Shown here: in pieces, positions 53,631 through 63,024 of the stretch
Layout of the letters: each line of letters starts with the position of its first letter
Position numbering within the stretch: the first letter of the stretch is position 1
NCBI RefSeq assembly: GCF_963668085.1
Contig: NZ_OY764059.1
Coordinates: forward strand, 372,001-436,000
DNA from: an uncultured Ilyobacter sp.
GTDB taxonomy: Bacteria > Fusobacteriota > Fusobacteriia > Fusobacteriales > Fusobacteriaceae
Direction of reading: 5' to 3'
Length of the DNA stretch: 64,000 nucleotides
Notes under the pieces: generated by a model
Seen by the model: only the letters and a program-made list of their open reading frames with translations
Databases searched by the model: none
Told to the model about the DNA's origin: nothing
Translations under genes and position numbers: made by a program

Positions 53631-54395
53631 ATGAAACTTATAGATTCCCATTGTCATCTTGATAATGAAAAATTTCAAGAAGACAGAGATGAAATCATAG
53701 AAAAAATAGGAAAAGATCTAGAGTTTGCTGTAAACATAGGTTATGATCTGAAGAGTTCTGAAGAGAGTATAAAACTGGCAGAAAAACATGATTTTATATA
53801 TGCAGTAGCAGGAATCCATCCGACAGATATAGGCGGTTATAATCAGGAGATGGAAAATGCAGTGGAAAAGCTAGCAAGACATCCTAAGGTCCTTGCAGTA
53901 GGTGAGATAGGTCTAGACTACCACTGGATGACAGAGCCTAAGGAGAAGCAGCAGGAGGTCTTTAGGAGGCTTATAGAGGTTGCTAGAAGAGTAGATAAAC
54001 CCATAGTGGTGCATACAAGGGATGCTATGCATGACACCCTTGAGATATTAAAAAAGTACCCTGATGTAACGGGAATACTTCACTGTTATCCAGGATCCTA
54101 TGAGAGTGCACTCGAGGTAATGGACAACTATTATTTCGGAGTAGGAGGGGTTGTAACCTTTAAAAATGCAAAAAAACTGTTAGAGGCAATAAAAAAAATT
54201 CCTTTGGAAAAACTACTGGTGGAGACTGACTCACCTTATCTGACCCCTGAACCTTATAGAGGAAAGAGAAATGAACCATCTTATGTGGAATATGTGGCAC
54301 GAAAAATAGCCGAAATAAAAAACGTGGACTATGAAGAGGTAGTAAGAGTAACAAATCAAAATACTAAACTAGCTTATAAAATGATAAAGGGGTAA
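53631..54395 (+). CDS. tatD: TatD-family metal-dependent DNase
   Basis: A 254-residue hydrolase of the amidohydrolase superfamily. Metal ligands are visible: SHCHLD (His7, His9), GEIGLDYHW with the Glu, VVHTRDA, GILHCYPGS and the final VETDSPYLTPEPYRGKRN. It nicks or trims DNA with 3' exonuclease activity. GGTGATAAA precedes the ATG. It is 4 bp upstream of rlmA and belongs to a housekeeping cluster with acpS. Confidence 0.95.
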   Translation: MKLIDSHCHLDNEKFQEDRDEIIEKIGKDLEFAVNIGYDLKSSEESIKLAEKHDFIYAVAGIHPTDIGGYNQEMENAVEKLARHPKVLAVGEIGLDYHWMTEPKEKQQEVFRRLIEVARRVDKPIVVHTRDAMHDTLEILKKYPDVTGILHCYPGSYESALEVMDNYYFGVGGVVTFKNAKKLLEAIKKIPLEKLLVETDSPYLTPEPYRGKRNEPSYVEYVARKIAEIKNVDYEEVVRVTNQNTKLAYKMIKG

Positions 54396-54399
54396 TAAA

Positions 54400-55236
54400 A
54401 TGGGATTATTGGTGTGCCCTATATGCAAAGAGGAACTTCTGAAAGAAGAAAAAAGCTATAGATGTAAAAATAATCATAATTATGATATGGCAAAGCAGGG
54501 CTATGTGAACCTGCTTTTATCTAGCAAAAAAAAATCTAAAAATCCCGGTGACGACAGGGAGATGGTAGAGAGTAGAAAACGCTTTCTAGAAGCTGGATTT
54601 TATGAAAAAATATCTGAAAAAGTAAATGAACTAGTGGCAGAATCTGCAGGTTCAGAAAAAGATCTAAAGATACTAGATATCGGATGTGGAGAGGGTTATT
54701 ATACCAACCGTCTAAAAAACTGTCTTGAAGAAGAAAATAAGAAAGTAGAGACAATAGGGATAGATATATCCAAAGAGGCTGTTTTGGCTGCCAGTAAAAG
54801 TTATAAAAAGATATCCTGGTTTGTAGCAAGTGGAGGAGAGCTTCCCATAAGGAATGATGCTCTTGATTTTTTGCTGTGTATGTTTTCTAGAATAGTGCCT
54901 GAGGAATACAGCCGGGTAATAAAAGACAAGGGATATCTTGTAATAGCCTCTACTGGTGAAAATCACCTATTAGAGATGAAGCAGGTCCTTTATAAGGAAG
55001 TAAAGACTGACTTTTACAGGCCTGAAAAGGATCTTGTTGATTTTTTTCAACTGGAAAAAACAGTGAATGTCAAATATACAGAAACTATAAAGGGAAATGA
55101 AAATATAAAGAGTTTATTTGATATGACCCCCTATAAGTGGAGGAGTCCTAAAGAGGGAGTGGATAGACTTTATCTCCTCGATGAACTGAAGGTCACTATA
55201 GATGTAAACTTAGATTTATTTAGGAAAAAAGTTTAA
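54400..55236 (+). CDS. rlmA: 23S rRNA (guanine-N1)-methyltransferase, RlmA-like
   Basis: A 278-residue methyltransferase. The N-terminal zinc unit has LLVCPICKEELLKEEK...CKNNH, followed by the family loop NPGDDREMVESRKRFLEAGFY (residues 47-67), then the SAM motif ILDIGCGEGYY near 91. It would methylate G745 or G748 of 23S rRNA. The start lies 4 bp after tatD. Full length; substrate position is inferred. Confidence 0.87.
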   Translation: MGLLVCPICKEELLKEEKSYRCKNNHNYDMAKQGYVNLLLSSKKKSKNPGDDREMVESRKRFLEAGFYEKISEKVNELVAESAGSEKDLKILDIGCGEGYYTNRLKNCLEEENKKVETIGIDISKEAVLAASKSYKKISWFVASGGELPIRNDALDFLLCMFSRIVPEEYSRVIKDKGYLVIASTGENHLLEMKQVLYKEVKTDFYRPEKDLVDFFQLEKTVNVKYTETIKGNENIKSLFDMTPYKWRSPKEGVDRLYLLDELKVTIDVNLDLFRKKV

Positions 55237-55270
55237 GAGAGAATTTTACCAAAGATCTGTGAGGTGAAAG

Positions 55271-55642
55271 ATGGAAATAACTGGTATCGGTAACGATATA
55301 GTGGAAATAGACAGGATAAAAAAAGCCATAGTAAAAAATTCAAGATTCAAAGATCGAGTTTATACCTCTAAGGAGATAGATTACCTTGAAAAAAAATCCG
55401 ATCCGTATCCAGGTTATGCAGGAAGGTTTGCTGCAAAAGAAGCTGTATCTAAGGCTATGGGGACAGGGGTCAGGGGATTTAATCTTTGTGATATAGAGGT
55501 AGTAAATGACAGTCTAGGGAAACCAGAAGTAAAATTTTATGGAGCACTAGAAGAAAAATATAAAGAGTTCAGAGTTATGCTCACCATATCTCATTCTAGA
55601 GAGTATGCGACGGCAATGGCGATTTTATTTAAATGTTTTTAA
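55271..55642 (+). CDS. acpS: Holo-[acyl-carrier-protein] synthase
   Basis: A 123-residue AcpS transferring phosphopantetheine to ACP. GIGNDIVEIDRIKKAI with the metal Asp9, and AGRFAAKEAVSKAMGTGVRG with Glu57 and Lys60, are complete. GAGGTGAAAG precedes the ATG. It is the last gene of the tatD-rlmA-acpS cluster and is followed by the large repeat at 55659. Confidence 0.95.
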   Translation: MEITGIGNDIVEIDRIKKAIVKNSRFKDRVYTSKEIDYLEKKSDPYPGYAGRFAAKEAVSKAMGTGVRGFNLCDIEVVNDSLGKPEVKFYGALEEKYKEFRVMLTISHSREYATAMAILFKCF

Positions 55643-55658
55643 GGTTTTATTTTTGAAT

Positions 55659-56161
55659 AAATTACTGAATTTACAAGAATATTAGAATCAAAGGATTTTG
55701 TCACGAATGAAAATCAATAAAAGGCAAAAAAATTAACACGAATAAGGATAAAAGATTTTGGCCACAGAGCATCATAAAAGTGTATGTTGTGCAGAGAAAA
55801 AGAGGGAGTTTCACAGAGTGAAAACTAAACTATATATATTATTTCTTTTGCGAGAGGTTTTCGATCTTTTTTCTTCTGCCATTGATAAAATCAGCGTTAA
55901 GAATAACCGCAGTAAAATCCTTAGAAAAAATCGACTGTCTGAGCGTAGCGAGTGACCAGAAAATAACGAGTTGTGTGAGTATATTTTTTGGTTCTCAGAA
56001 ACTTGTTTTCTGAGTTTCCTTATTGCTATTGGATTTTCAAGGTTATTTAGCTGATTTTTCACAGGCTTGAACTTTTGGTTATGCCCTGACCAGAGGGAGG
56101 AAATGCCCTTGGGGTGCTTTTCTTTCAAGAGAAAAGTAACGAATCCTTATAAATTCAATAA
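55659..56161. repeat. 500-bp non-coding repeat, copy B (inverted relative to copy A)
   Basis: The reverse complement of 34134-34632. It starts AAATTACTGAATTTACAAG just downstream of acpS and ends with the hairpin-forming TTCTCTTGAAAG mirror near 56120-56145. Several short frames are open in both copies but have no ribosome sites and diverge at their ends. The pair encloses about 21 kb. Confidence 0.85.
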
Positions 56162-56212
56162 TTTAATTGAAAAAAATAATTAAAAAGATTAGTTTTAAGA
56201 GCAGGAGGAGTT

Positions 56213-56677
56213 ATGATTACGCAAGAGTTTTACCAAAATCTCGGGAATTTTATAGATGAAATGGAAGATAAAAGAGATGAGATACAGGTTCTGAACTTTG
56301 TAATGAAAGAGATAGGTTATATTCCTTTGGAAGTACAGGAGTTTATAGCTGATAAAACGGGACTTTTTTTAGTGACTATTCAAAATGCAATTGATTTTTT
56401 CCCAAAATATAAAACAAGTATAGATAATACTGTGGAAATAAAGGTCTGCACCGGTCTTGGATGTACTGGAAAAGGAGGTCTTTTGATCCTAGAAGAGTTA
56501 GAGAGGAAACTAGGTATAGAGGCTGGTGAGACTACCAAGGACGGCAAGTACAAGCTAACTACCCAGAGATGCTTTGGAAAATGTGCCAAGGGGCCAAACC
56601 TAAGTATAGGGGGAGTACTGTATAATAATGTGGCTATAGAAAATCTTGAAAAACTTTTAAAAATAGATGCTAAATAG
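56213..56677 (+). CDS. NuoE/HymA-like [2Fe-2S] thioredoxin-fold protein
   Basis: A 154-residue ferredoxin-like subunit. The N-terminal helical unit (VLNFVMKEIGYIPLEVQEFI) is followed by a thioredoxin-like domain with the four cluster cysteines: CTGLGC near residue 81 and CFGKC near 122. Such subunits partner NuoF-type flavoproteins in hydrogenases or NADH dehydrogenases, but no NuoF or hydrogenase gene is adjacent here. GCAGGAGGAG precedes the ATG. Confidence 0.88.
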   Translation: MITQEFYQNLGNFIDEMEDKRDEIQVLNFVMKEIGYIPLEVQEFIADKTGLFLVTIQNAIDFFPKYKTSIDNTVEIKVCTGLGCTGKGGLLILEELERKLGIEAGETTKDGKYKLTTQRCFGKCAKGPNLSIGGVLYNNVAIENLEKLLKIDAK

Positions 56678-56690
56678 ATCTTTGGGTTTA

Positions 56691-56719
56691 TTGAAAAAAA
56701 AAAAGTGCTGTGGTATAAT
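56691..56719 (+). promoter_or_regulatory. Promoter of the 56751-prfB transcript
   Basis: TTGAAA (56691-56696), 17-nt spacer, TATAAT (56714-56719). Confidence 0.75.
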
Positions 56720-56750
56720 TAACTTTGCGTAAAATAAGGAGAGATGTGAG

Positions 56751-57872
56751 ATGAGGGGGTTAAAATTATTCAATATAATAATTTTTTTAACGTTGTCCCT
56801 TCATGTGACGGCATTTCAGGAAAAAATAGAAATACTGTGTCAAGGACAGGGGAATGACGGGTTTCTCAAACTTCAAGAGACTGCTCCTCTCATCTATGAA
56901 AAACTAAAAACCAGGGGTTTTACCCTTGACAAAATAGATGTTATTAAGTACTTTGCCGAAGTTGATTCAGACAAGGATTTTTTTGCTGAATTTTATATGA
57001 AGCCATATAGCCTTGAAAAACTTAAATATATTGAGGGGTACGAAAAAGACAGTTTTGGCATAGATGGAAAAAATTACAGTGTCAGATATCTCTTAGATGA
57101 TGAAAATACCATTATAGTTTTTAATGATGAAGAGGCCTTTATATCAAACAATCTCGCAAAGGCATATGAAAAAATATCAGAAAAAAACTATTTTGAAAAT
57201 AAAATATCTAGCCTCCTAGGGCCTGATTCTGGGGCATATTTCAGGTATATCTTTTCTGAAAAAGGAAAAAATATCTATGGAGAATACAAAATGAGAGCCC
57301 TAGAATACAAAGGAAATGACCTCAGCGAAACTTATTTTTATGAAAAAATAGACGGAAATGAGAATATGACAGCCATTCCAGTAAAGGGAAAACTCACCCC
57401 TATACTGAAATATGAAGATCTAGCTTATCTCCTGTTAGAGGAAATTCCTGAAATCAAACTTTCCCCTGAGAAAATAAAAAATATAGTGGGAAATAAACTA
57501 AAGGGTGCCTTTTTACTTGAAAGAAACGAAGAAAAAGGTGTTGTCCTTATGATGGAAAAAACCGAGGATCGTGATACTCTTTTGAAAAAAATCTATACTC
57601 AGGATATATTTGAAAAAGTGGGGATTGATCTAAAGGGTGAGGATGATGGAATAAGATACTTTGGATTTCCATTTTTTAAGATAAAAAAATATATAATTGA
57701 ATTTGACGGCGGAGTGATGCTCACTTCAGATGAAAACTTAATAAAACAAGGAAATTTGGATTTAGAGGAAGAGAGTTATTATAAAATTGATGATAAAAGA
57801 ATCACACTGAAATACAAGGGGGATACAGATGGATATTTTGGAGTTAAAAAGAGAGCATTCTCAGCATATTGA
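56751..57872 (+). CDS. Exported protein of unknown function upstream of prfB
   Basis: A 373-residue protein with a signal peptide (MRGLKLFNIIIFLTLSLHVTA) and no further membrane helices. The mature part is lysine- and glutamate-rich with recurring Y-F-E/K patterns (EKISEKNYFENKISSLLGPD) and looks like a periplasmic or surface protein. I cannot name a family. AGGAGAGATG precedes the ATG. Its last 44 bases overlap the start of prfB, suggesting co-transcription. Confidence 0.7.
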   Translation: MRGLKLFNIIIFLTLSLHVTAFQEKIEILCQGQGNDGFLKLQETAPLIYEKLKTRGFTLDKIDVIKYFAEVDSDKDFFAEFYMKPYSLEKLKYIEGYEKDSFGIDGKNYSVRYLLDDENTIIVFNDEEAFISNNLAKAYEKISEKNYFENKISSLLGPDSGAYFRYIFSEKGKNIYGEYKMRALEYKGNDLSETYFYEKIDGNENMTAIPVKGKLTPILKYEDLAYLLLEEIPEIKLSPEKIKNIVGNKLKGAFLLERNEEKGVVLMMEKTEDRDTLLKKIYTQDIFEKVGIDLKGEDDGIRYFGFPFFKIKKYIIEFDGGVMLTSDENLIKQGNLDLEEESYYKIDDKRITLKYKGDTDGYFGVKKRAFSAY

Positions 57873-58927
57873 GAAAATAGAAGAAATTAGGGGGTCTCTT
57901 TGACCTTGAAGGGAAAGAAAACAAGGTTAAAGAGTTAGAAAAAGAGACTCTCAAAGAGGGATTCTGGAATGATAAAAGAGAAAGTGAAAAGCTCATAAAG
58001 GAGATGAACGCCCTTAAAGAAATTATAGGGGAATATCGTTCTATAGAAAAACTATCTGATGAAGTTTCTGTTCTCCTTGAATTTGTAGAAATGGGCGAAG
58101 AGGAGTTTTTAGAAGAGCTAGAAACAAAGCATAAAGGACTGGATAAAGTTATAGGGGCCTTTGATGTAAAGCTGCTTTTAGACGGTGAGTATGATGCAAA
58201 TAATGCCATAGTTACTATTCACTCTGGTGCCGGTGGGACAGAGGCCTGCGACTGGGCGGATATGCTCTATAGAATGTACTCTAGATGGTGCAACAATAAA
58301 GGATATAAGATAACTGAGTTAGACTTTATGCCGGGAGAAATGGTGGGAATAAAATCTATAACTTTTCTCATAGAAGGAACAAGGGCTTATGGATACATGA
58401 AAAATGAGAAGGGGATACATAGATTGGTAAGGATATCACCTTTTGATGCCAATAAAAAGAGACACACCTCCTTTGCTTCTGTAGATGTAATGCCAGAAGT
58501 AGATGAAACCATGGATATAGATATAAACACCGGAGACCTAAAAATAGATACTTACCGAGCCAGTGGAGCTGGTGGACAGCACGTAAATACTACGGATTCT
58601 GCAGTCAGGATAACCCATCTTCCCAGTGGCGTTGTGGTGACCTGTCAGAGGGAAAGATCCCAGCTTCAAAACAGAGAAACAGCCATGAAATTACTGAGGT
58701 CAAAACTTCTCGAGCTAGAAATGAAAAAAAGAGAAGAGGAGCTTAAAAAAATCCAAGGGGAACAAAGTGATATAGGATGGGGAAGTCAGATAAGATCCTA
58801 TGTATTCCAGCCTTATACCCTAGTCAAGGATCACAGAACCCTGGTGGAGTCTGGAAATATTAAAGCTGTAATGGACGGGGATATAGATGACTTTATCAAC
58901 GGACATCTTAGATGGATGAAAAGATAG
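57829..58927 (+). CDS. prfB: Peptide chain release factor 2, made by programmed +1 frameshift
   Basis: Coding is join(57829-57900, 57902-58927), 365 residues. ATG 57829 follows AAGGGGGAT and encodes 24 codons (MDILELKREHSQ onward) up to an in-frame TGA at 57901-57903; slipping forward one base at CTT gives GAC CTT GAA and continues to 58927. The later protein has the RF2 stop-codon tripeptide SPF in VRISPFDANK and the GGQ motif in GAGGQHVNTTDSA. It releases peptides at UGA and UAA. Reading frame 58004-58927 alone is only the downstream part. Confidence 0.97.
57889..57903 (+). promoter_or_regulatory. Programmed frameshift site of prfB
   Basis: Shine-Dalgarno-like AGGGGG (57889-57894), three bases, then CTT TGA C (57898-57904). 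This is the standard bacterial RF2 autoregulatory signal. Confidence 0.97.
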
Positions 58928-58992
58928 ATAAATCTTATACTGATTATAAAAATAAAAAATAATAAAAAGTAATTTTAGGAGGAATTAAAATA

Positions 58993-60504
58993 ATGGAAAG
59001 AAGAGTCAGAACAAGAATAGCCCCTTCTCCTACAGGAGACCCTCATGTTGGAACAGCGTATATAGGACTATTTAACCTAGCCTTCGCTAAAAAAAATGGT
59101 GGAGATTTCATACTTAGAATAGAGGATACAGATCAGGGAAGATCTACAAGAGAATCTGAAGAGATGATATTTGAAACATTGAAATGGCTGGATATAAATT
59201 ACAGCGAAGGCCCTGATGAAGGTGGAGACTTTGGTCCTTACAGACAGTCAGAGAGATTTCATCTTTATGGAGACTATGCAAGACAGCTAGTTGAAAAAGG
59301 AGAGGCTTATTATTGTTTCTGTACAAGAGATAGACTAGATAAACTGAGAGAAAGACAAAAGGCCATGGGAAAAGCCCCTGGGTATGACGGGCACTGCAGA
59401 TCTTTATCAGAAGATGAGATCAAGGCAAAATTAGAGGCTGGAGAAGAGTATGTAATAAGACTTAAGATGCCTTATGAGGGAACTACTGTAATAAAGGACA
59501 GACTGAGAGGGGATGTAGTTTTTGAAAATGACAAAATCGATGACCAGATTCTCCTTAAGGGTGACGGTTTCCCTACTTATCACTTGGCAAATGTAGTAGA
59601 CGATTATCTAATGGAGATCACTCATGTAATCAGAGCAGAAGAGTGGATAGCATCTACTCCAAAACATATACAACTTTATAAGGCCTTTGGTTGGGAAACT
59701 CCGGAATTCATCCACATGCCATTACTTAGAAACTCAGACAGAACCAAGATATCTAAAAGAAAAAATCCTGTATCTCTAAACTGGTATAAAGAACAAGGAT
59801 ATCTAAAAGAGGGATTGATAAACTTCTTAGGATTGATGGGATATTCTTTTGTAGACAAAAGAGAAATATTCACTATAGATGAATTCATAGAAAATTTTGA
59901 TATAAACCAAGTATCTCTGGGCGGTCCGGTATTTGACCTTGTAAAGTTAGGTTGGGTAAATAACCAGCATATGAGAATGAAGGACTTAGACGAGCTTACT
60001 GAGCTTGCCATCCCTTTCTTTAAGGAGCAGAATTATATAGGGGAAGAGGTTTCAGAGAAGGAATACAATGCAGTAAAAAGAATAGTTGAAATCCTAAGAG
60101 AAGGAACACATTTCCTAAAGGAACTTGCTGAAGGTGCAGCTATCTACTATCATGATGACTATGAACTTCCTGTAGTCAATGAGGATATGAACAAAAAAGA
60201 GAGAAAATCAATAGAAAGAATGCATAATGCTATAAATGATGAGACTGGAAAGGCCTCTATAAAGAATTTCATAGGCAAGATAGAAAACAGTAAAGAGGAT
60301 CTTACAGAGGAAGAAGCAAAGGCACTCTTGAACGAGACTCTAGAAGAGATAGGAGAGGGTCCTGGTAAGGTACTAATGCCTCTAAGAGTTGTAATCACTG
60401 GTCAGGCAAGAGGAGCAGAGTTGTACCAGGTGATATCTATCATCGGAAGAGACAGAACTCTAGACAGAATAAATAACATGGTAAAAAAATATAATTTATT
60501 TTAA
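58993..60504 (+). CDS. gltX: Glutamyl-tRNA synthetase
   Basis: A 503-residue class I synthetase. The HIGH-type motif is [14 protein letters not shown] (residues 9-22) and the KMSKS-type motif is RTKISKRK near 253. In between are [14 protein letters not shown] and [14 protein letters not shown]. Full length for the bacterial family. TTTTAGGAGG precedes the ATG. A terminator at 60512 follows. Confidence 0.97.
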   Translation: MERRVRTRIAPSPTGDPHVGTAYIGLFNLAFAKKNGGDFILRIEDTDQGRSTRESEEMIFETLKWLDINYSEGPDEGGDFGPYRQSERFHLYGDYARQLVEKGEAYYCFCTRDRLDKLRERQKAMGKAPGYDGHCRSLSEDEIKAKLEAGEEYVIRLKMPYEGTTVIKDRLRGDVVFENDKIDDQILLKGDGFPTYHLANVVDDYLMEITHVIRAEEWIASTPKHIQLYKAFGWETPEFIHMPLLRNSDRTKISKRKNPVSLNWYKEQGYLKEGLINFLGLMGYSFVDKREIFTIDEFIENFDINQVSLGGPVFDLVKLGWVNNQHMRMKDLDELTELAIPFFKEQNYIGEEVSEKEYNAVKRIVEILREGTHFLKELAEGAAIYYHDDYELPVVNEDMNKKERKSIERMHNAINDETGKASIKNFIGKIENSKEDLTEEEAKALLNETLEEIGEGPGKVLMPLRVVITGQARGAELYQVISIIGRDRTLDRINNMVKKYNLF

Positions 60505-60511
60505 ATCAAAA

Positions 60512-60545
60512 AGTATCTTCGGAAAAATTCCGGGGATATTTTTTT
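60512..60545 (+). terminator. Terminator after gltX
   Basis: A 13-bp G-U-containing stem (60512-60524 with 60528-60540) containing CTTCGGAA, then Ts. The rest of the gap to 60818 is AT-rich with no recognisable promoter. Confidence 0.85.
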
Positions 60546-60818
60546 GTAAATCAGTCTTTATTTTTGTTAGCTTATATTTGTTAAAGAGGGTGAAAGTTAA
60601 AAACATTTTACAGTAGTGCGAAAAAACCTTAAAAATTTAAATATATTTTCTTTCTCATTAATGGTAAAATATTAATAATTAATGGATAGTTTTGAGGTTT
60701 AGCTGTATATGGGATATCCACAGAAGCTATAGGAAGGTATCTTTGTTGATGTTATTTATACAGTTCAAGAATTTTTATAAGTTGATTTAACAGTAAAAAG
60801 ATCAAGAAAGGAGTCTGT

Positions 60819-61508
60819 GTGAAAAAAGAAAAATCAAGTGAAAAAGTATTTAAACATATAGAGTCAAAAATAGTAAATGGTATCTGGAAACCAGGGGATA
60901 AAATTACACCGGAACTTCAATTGGTGAAAGAACTGGGGGTGAGCAGATTAGCAGTCAGAGAGGCGACACAAAAGCTGGCATCCATGGATATATTGGTAAA
61001 AAAACGGGGTGGAGGAACATTTGTAAGTGAAATAAACACCGGTGACTATATGAAAGATCTTATTCCTCTTTTGACTATAGGCAAGATAGGCTATAAGGAA
61101 ATTATGGAATTCAGAACTTCTCTTGACATACTAGGAGTAAGACTTTGTACTAAAAGAGCTGATGATGAAACACTTGAAAATCTTCAGGAAATTCATGAGA
61201 ATATGATAAAAAACAGAGAAAATCCTTCAGAATTTTTTAAATATGACATGGAGTTTCACCGTGCTATAGCTGTTGCTTCAGGAAATAGGATATTACAAAA
61301 GACAATCGAAATAATTTTTGATATTTTGATTTATAATGTGGAAGATGAATACCATCAATTATCTTATGATGACAGAATAGAAGAGCACACACTTGTACTG
61401 AGGGCCATAAAAAACCGTGATGTTGAATTGGCTGAATTATATATGAAAAGACATGTAGACAGAACCATTAAAGATCTTGAAAAAATAGAATTTGATACAA
61501 ATAAATAA
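60819..61508 (+). CDS. GntR-family regulator, FadR/FCD type, of the glycerate genes
   Basis: A 229-residue regulator. The N-terminal winged helix has VFKHIESKIVNGIWKPGDKI and LGVSRLAVREATQKLASM; the C-terminal FCD domain (from about 85: EIMEFRTSLDILGVRL) has MEFHRAIAVASGN, whose His residues are expected to bind a metal and small acid. GTG start at 60819 behind AAGGAG. Adjacent to glycerate kinase and permease, so glycerate is the likely effector, and the dyad at 61684 the likely operator. Both are inference. Confidence 0.9.
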   Translation: MKKEKSSEKVFKHIESKIVNGIWKPGDKITPELQLVKELGVSRLAVREATQKLASMDILVKKRGGGTFVSEINTGDYMKDLIPLLTIGKIGYKEIMEFRTSLDILGVRLCTKRADDETLENLQEIHENMIKNRENPSEFFKYDMEFHRAIAVASGNRILQKTIEIIFDILIYNVEDEYHQLSYDDRIEEHTLVLRAIKNRDVELAELYMKRHVDRTIKDLEKIEFDTNK

Positions 61509-61580
61509 ACTGGTTGCTTATTTTGATTTTTGATATTTTGTTCAAATATACGATAAAATTAAATATTTTATTCAATTATG

Positions 61581-61607
61581 CCCTGAGAGTTTTTCAGGGT
61601 TTTTTTT
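61581..61607 (+). terminator. Terminator after the glycerate regulator
   Basis: CCCTGA (61581-61586) pairs with TCAGGG (61594-61599), then eight Ts. Confidence 0.88.
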
Positions 61608-61683
61608 ATAAAAAGGTAATTTTTCATATTTTTGCATTTAAAGTTTTTTAAAAATGGATAATAATTTTTAAAAGTTGTGCTAC

Positions 61684-61720
61684 AAAAGTTGTTGACAACT
61701 TTTATTTTGTGTTGTAAAAT
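61684..61720 (+). promoter_or_regulatory. Glycerate-operon promoter with overlapping FadR-type operator
   Basis: TTGACA (61692-61697), 17-nt spacer, TAAAAT (61715-61720). AAAAGTTGTTGACAACTTTT (61684-61703), a 9+2+9 dyad with a GTTGT-NN-ACAAC core, covers the -35. A weaker relative (AAGTTATAAGACAACTT) is at about 61810-61827, ahead of the ribosome site. Confidence 0.7.
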
Positions 61721-61852
61721 TCTATCAAGTTGTTAAGGAATAGAACAAAAAATCTATAAATAGAATTCAAAAATGAAATGTTAGCGTTTTGGGTATCAGA
61801 AAATTTAAAAAGTTATAAGACAACTTTAAAATTTAAAATTTAGGAGGAATTG

Positions 61853-63004
61853 ATGAAAGTTGTGGTTGCAATTGACTCATTTAAAGGAAGTGTGAGCTCC
61901 TTTGAATTGGGTAATTTTATTGAAAATGGAATAAAAAATATTTATCCAGATGCCGAGGTAAAAAAAATACCAATAGCAGATGGTGGAGAAGGTACAGTGG
62001 AATCCCTTGTAGAGGGAACTGGTGGTGAGTTTATTGATGTAAGTGTAAATGGGCCATTTATGAAACCGGTGCTAGCAAGATACGGGATAATGGGAGACAA
62101 TAAAACTGCAGTTATAGAAATGGCTTCAGCATCAGGGCTTCCTCTTATAACAAAAGAGATGAGAAATCCTAGAAAAACAACCACTTATGGAACGGGAGAA
62201 TTAATAAAAGATGCCATAAAAAGAGGATGCAGAGAATTTCTGGTAGGTATAGGGGGAAGTGCCACTAATGATGCAGGAATCGGGATGCTTCAGGCTCTCG
62301 GGTATAAGTTCTTGGATAAAGAGGGGGAAATTCTTGGATTTGGAGGAGAAATTCTTGAAAAAATAGTAGAAGTAGACACTTCTGAAGTTATGACCGAATT
62401 AAAGGAATGTAGGTTCTTAGTTGCATGTGACGTGGACAACCCTTTATATGGACCGAACGGAGCGTCTCATGTTTATTCTAGACAAAAGGGCGCCGATGAA
62501 GAAACAGTTTATTTTTTAGATTCGTGTCTCGAAAAGTTCGCTTCTTTTACAAAAGATAAACTGCAAAAAGATATTGGAGATCTTCCGGGAGCTGGTGCAG
62601 CAGGAGGTCTTGGAGGAGGCTTTGTAGCTTTTCTCAATGCTGAATTAAAGCCGGGGATTGAAATTGTTTTGGAAAAGGTAAAGTTTGAAGATGCGGTAAA
62701 AGGCGCTGACTTTGTAATCACTGGAGAAGGAAAAATAGATTTTCAGTCAATTATGGGAAAAGCACCTGTGGGAGTATCTAAGGTATGTAAAAGGATGGGA
62801 ATTCCTGTAATAGCACTGGCAGGAGGTGTAGCGGATGATGCGGGCGCGACCCATGACCACGGTATAGAGGCGTTATTTTCCGTAGTCAATTATCCTATCT
62901 CTCTAAAAGAGGCTATGGACCCAGAAAGAGCAAGAATTTTTGTAGAAAATAGTACAGAAGAAATTTTTAGACTGATAAATGTCTGTGAAAAAAAATTCAA
63001 ATAA
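61853..63004 (+). CDS. Glycerate kinase
   Basis: A 383-residue kinase of the GarK/GlxK family. VVAIDSFKGSVSSFELG at the N-terminus, IPIADGGEGTVESL near residue 45, GIGGSATNDAGIGMLQALG near 133 and GAGAAGGLGGGFVAF near 247 are the family motifs. It phosphorylates glycerate at C2 (GarK type) before glycolysis. ATG 61853 lies after AGGAGG; TTG 61850 is less likely. It is 20 bp upstream of the permease. Confidence 0.95.
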   Translation: MKVVVAIDSFKGSVSSFELGNFIENGIKNIYPDAEVKKIPIADGGEGTVESLVEGTGGEFIDVSVNGPFMKPVLARYGIMGDNKTAVIEMASASGLPLITKEMRNPRKTTTYGTGELIKDAIKRGCREFLVGIGGSATNDAGIGMLQALGYKFLDKEGEILGFGGEILEKIVEVDTSEVMTELKECRFLVACDVDNPLYGPNGASHVYSRQKGADEETVYFLDSCLEKFASFTKDKLQKDIGDLPGAGAAGGLGGGFVAFLNAELKPGIEIVLEKVKFEDAVKGADFVITGEGKIDFQSIMGKAPVGVSKVCKRMGIPVIALAGGVADDAGATHDHGIEALFSVVNYPISLKEAMDPERARIFVENSTEEIFRLINVCEKKFK

Positions 63005-63024
63005 AAAACAGGGAGGAATAAAAA

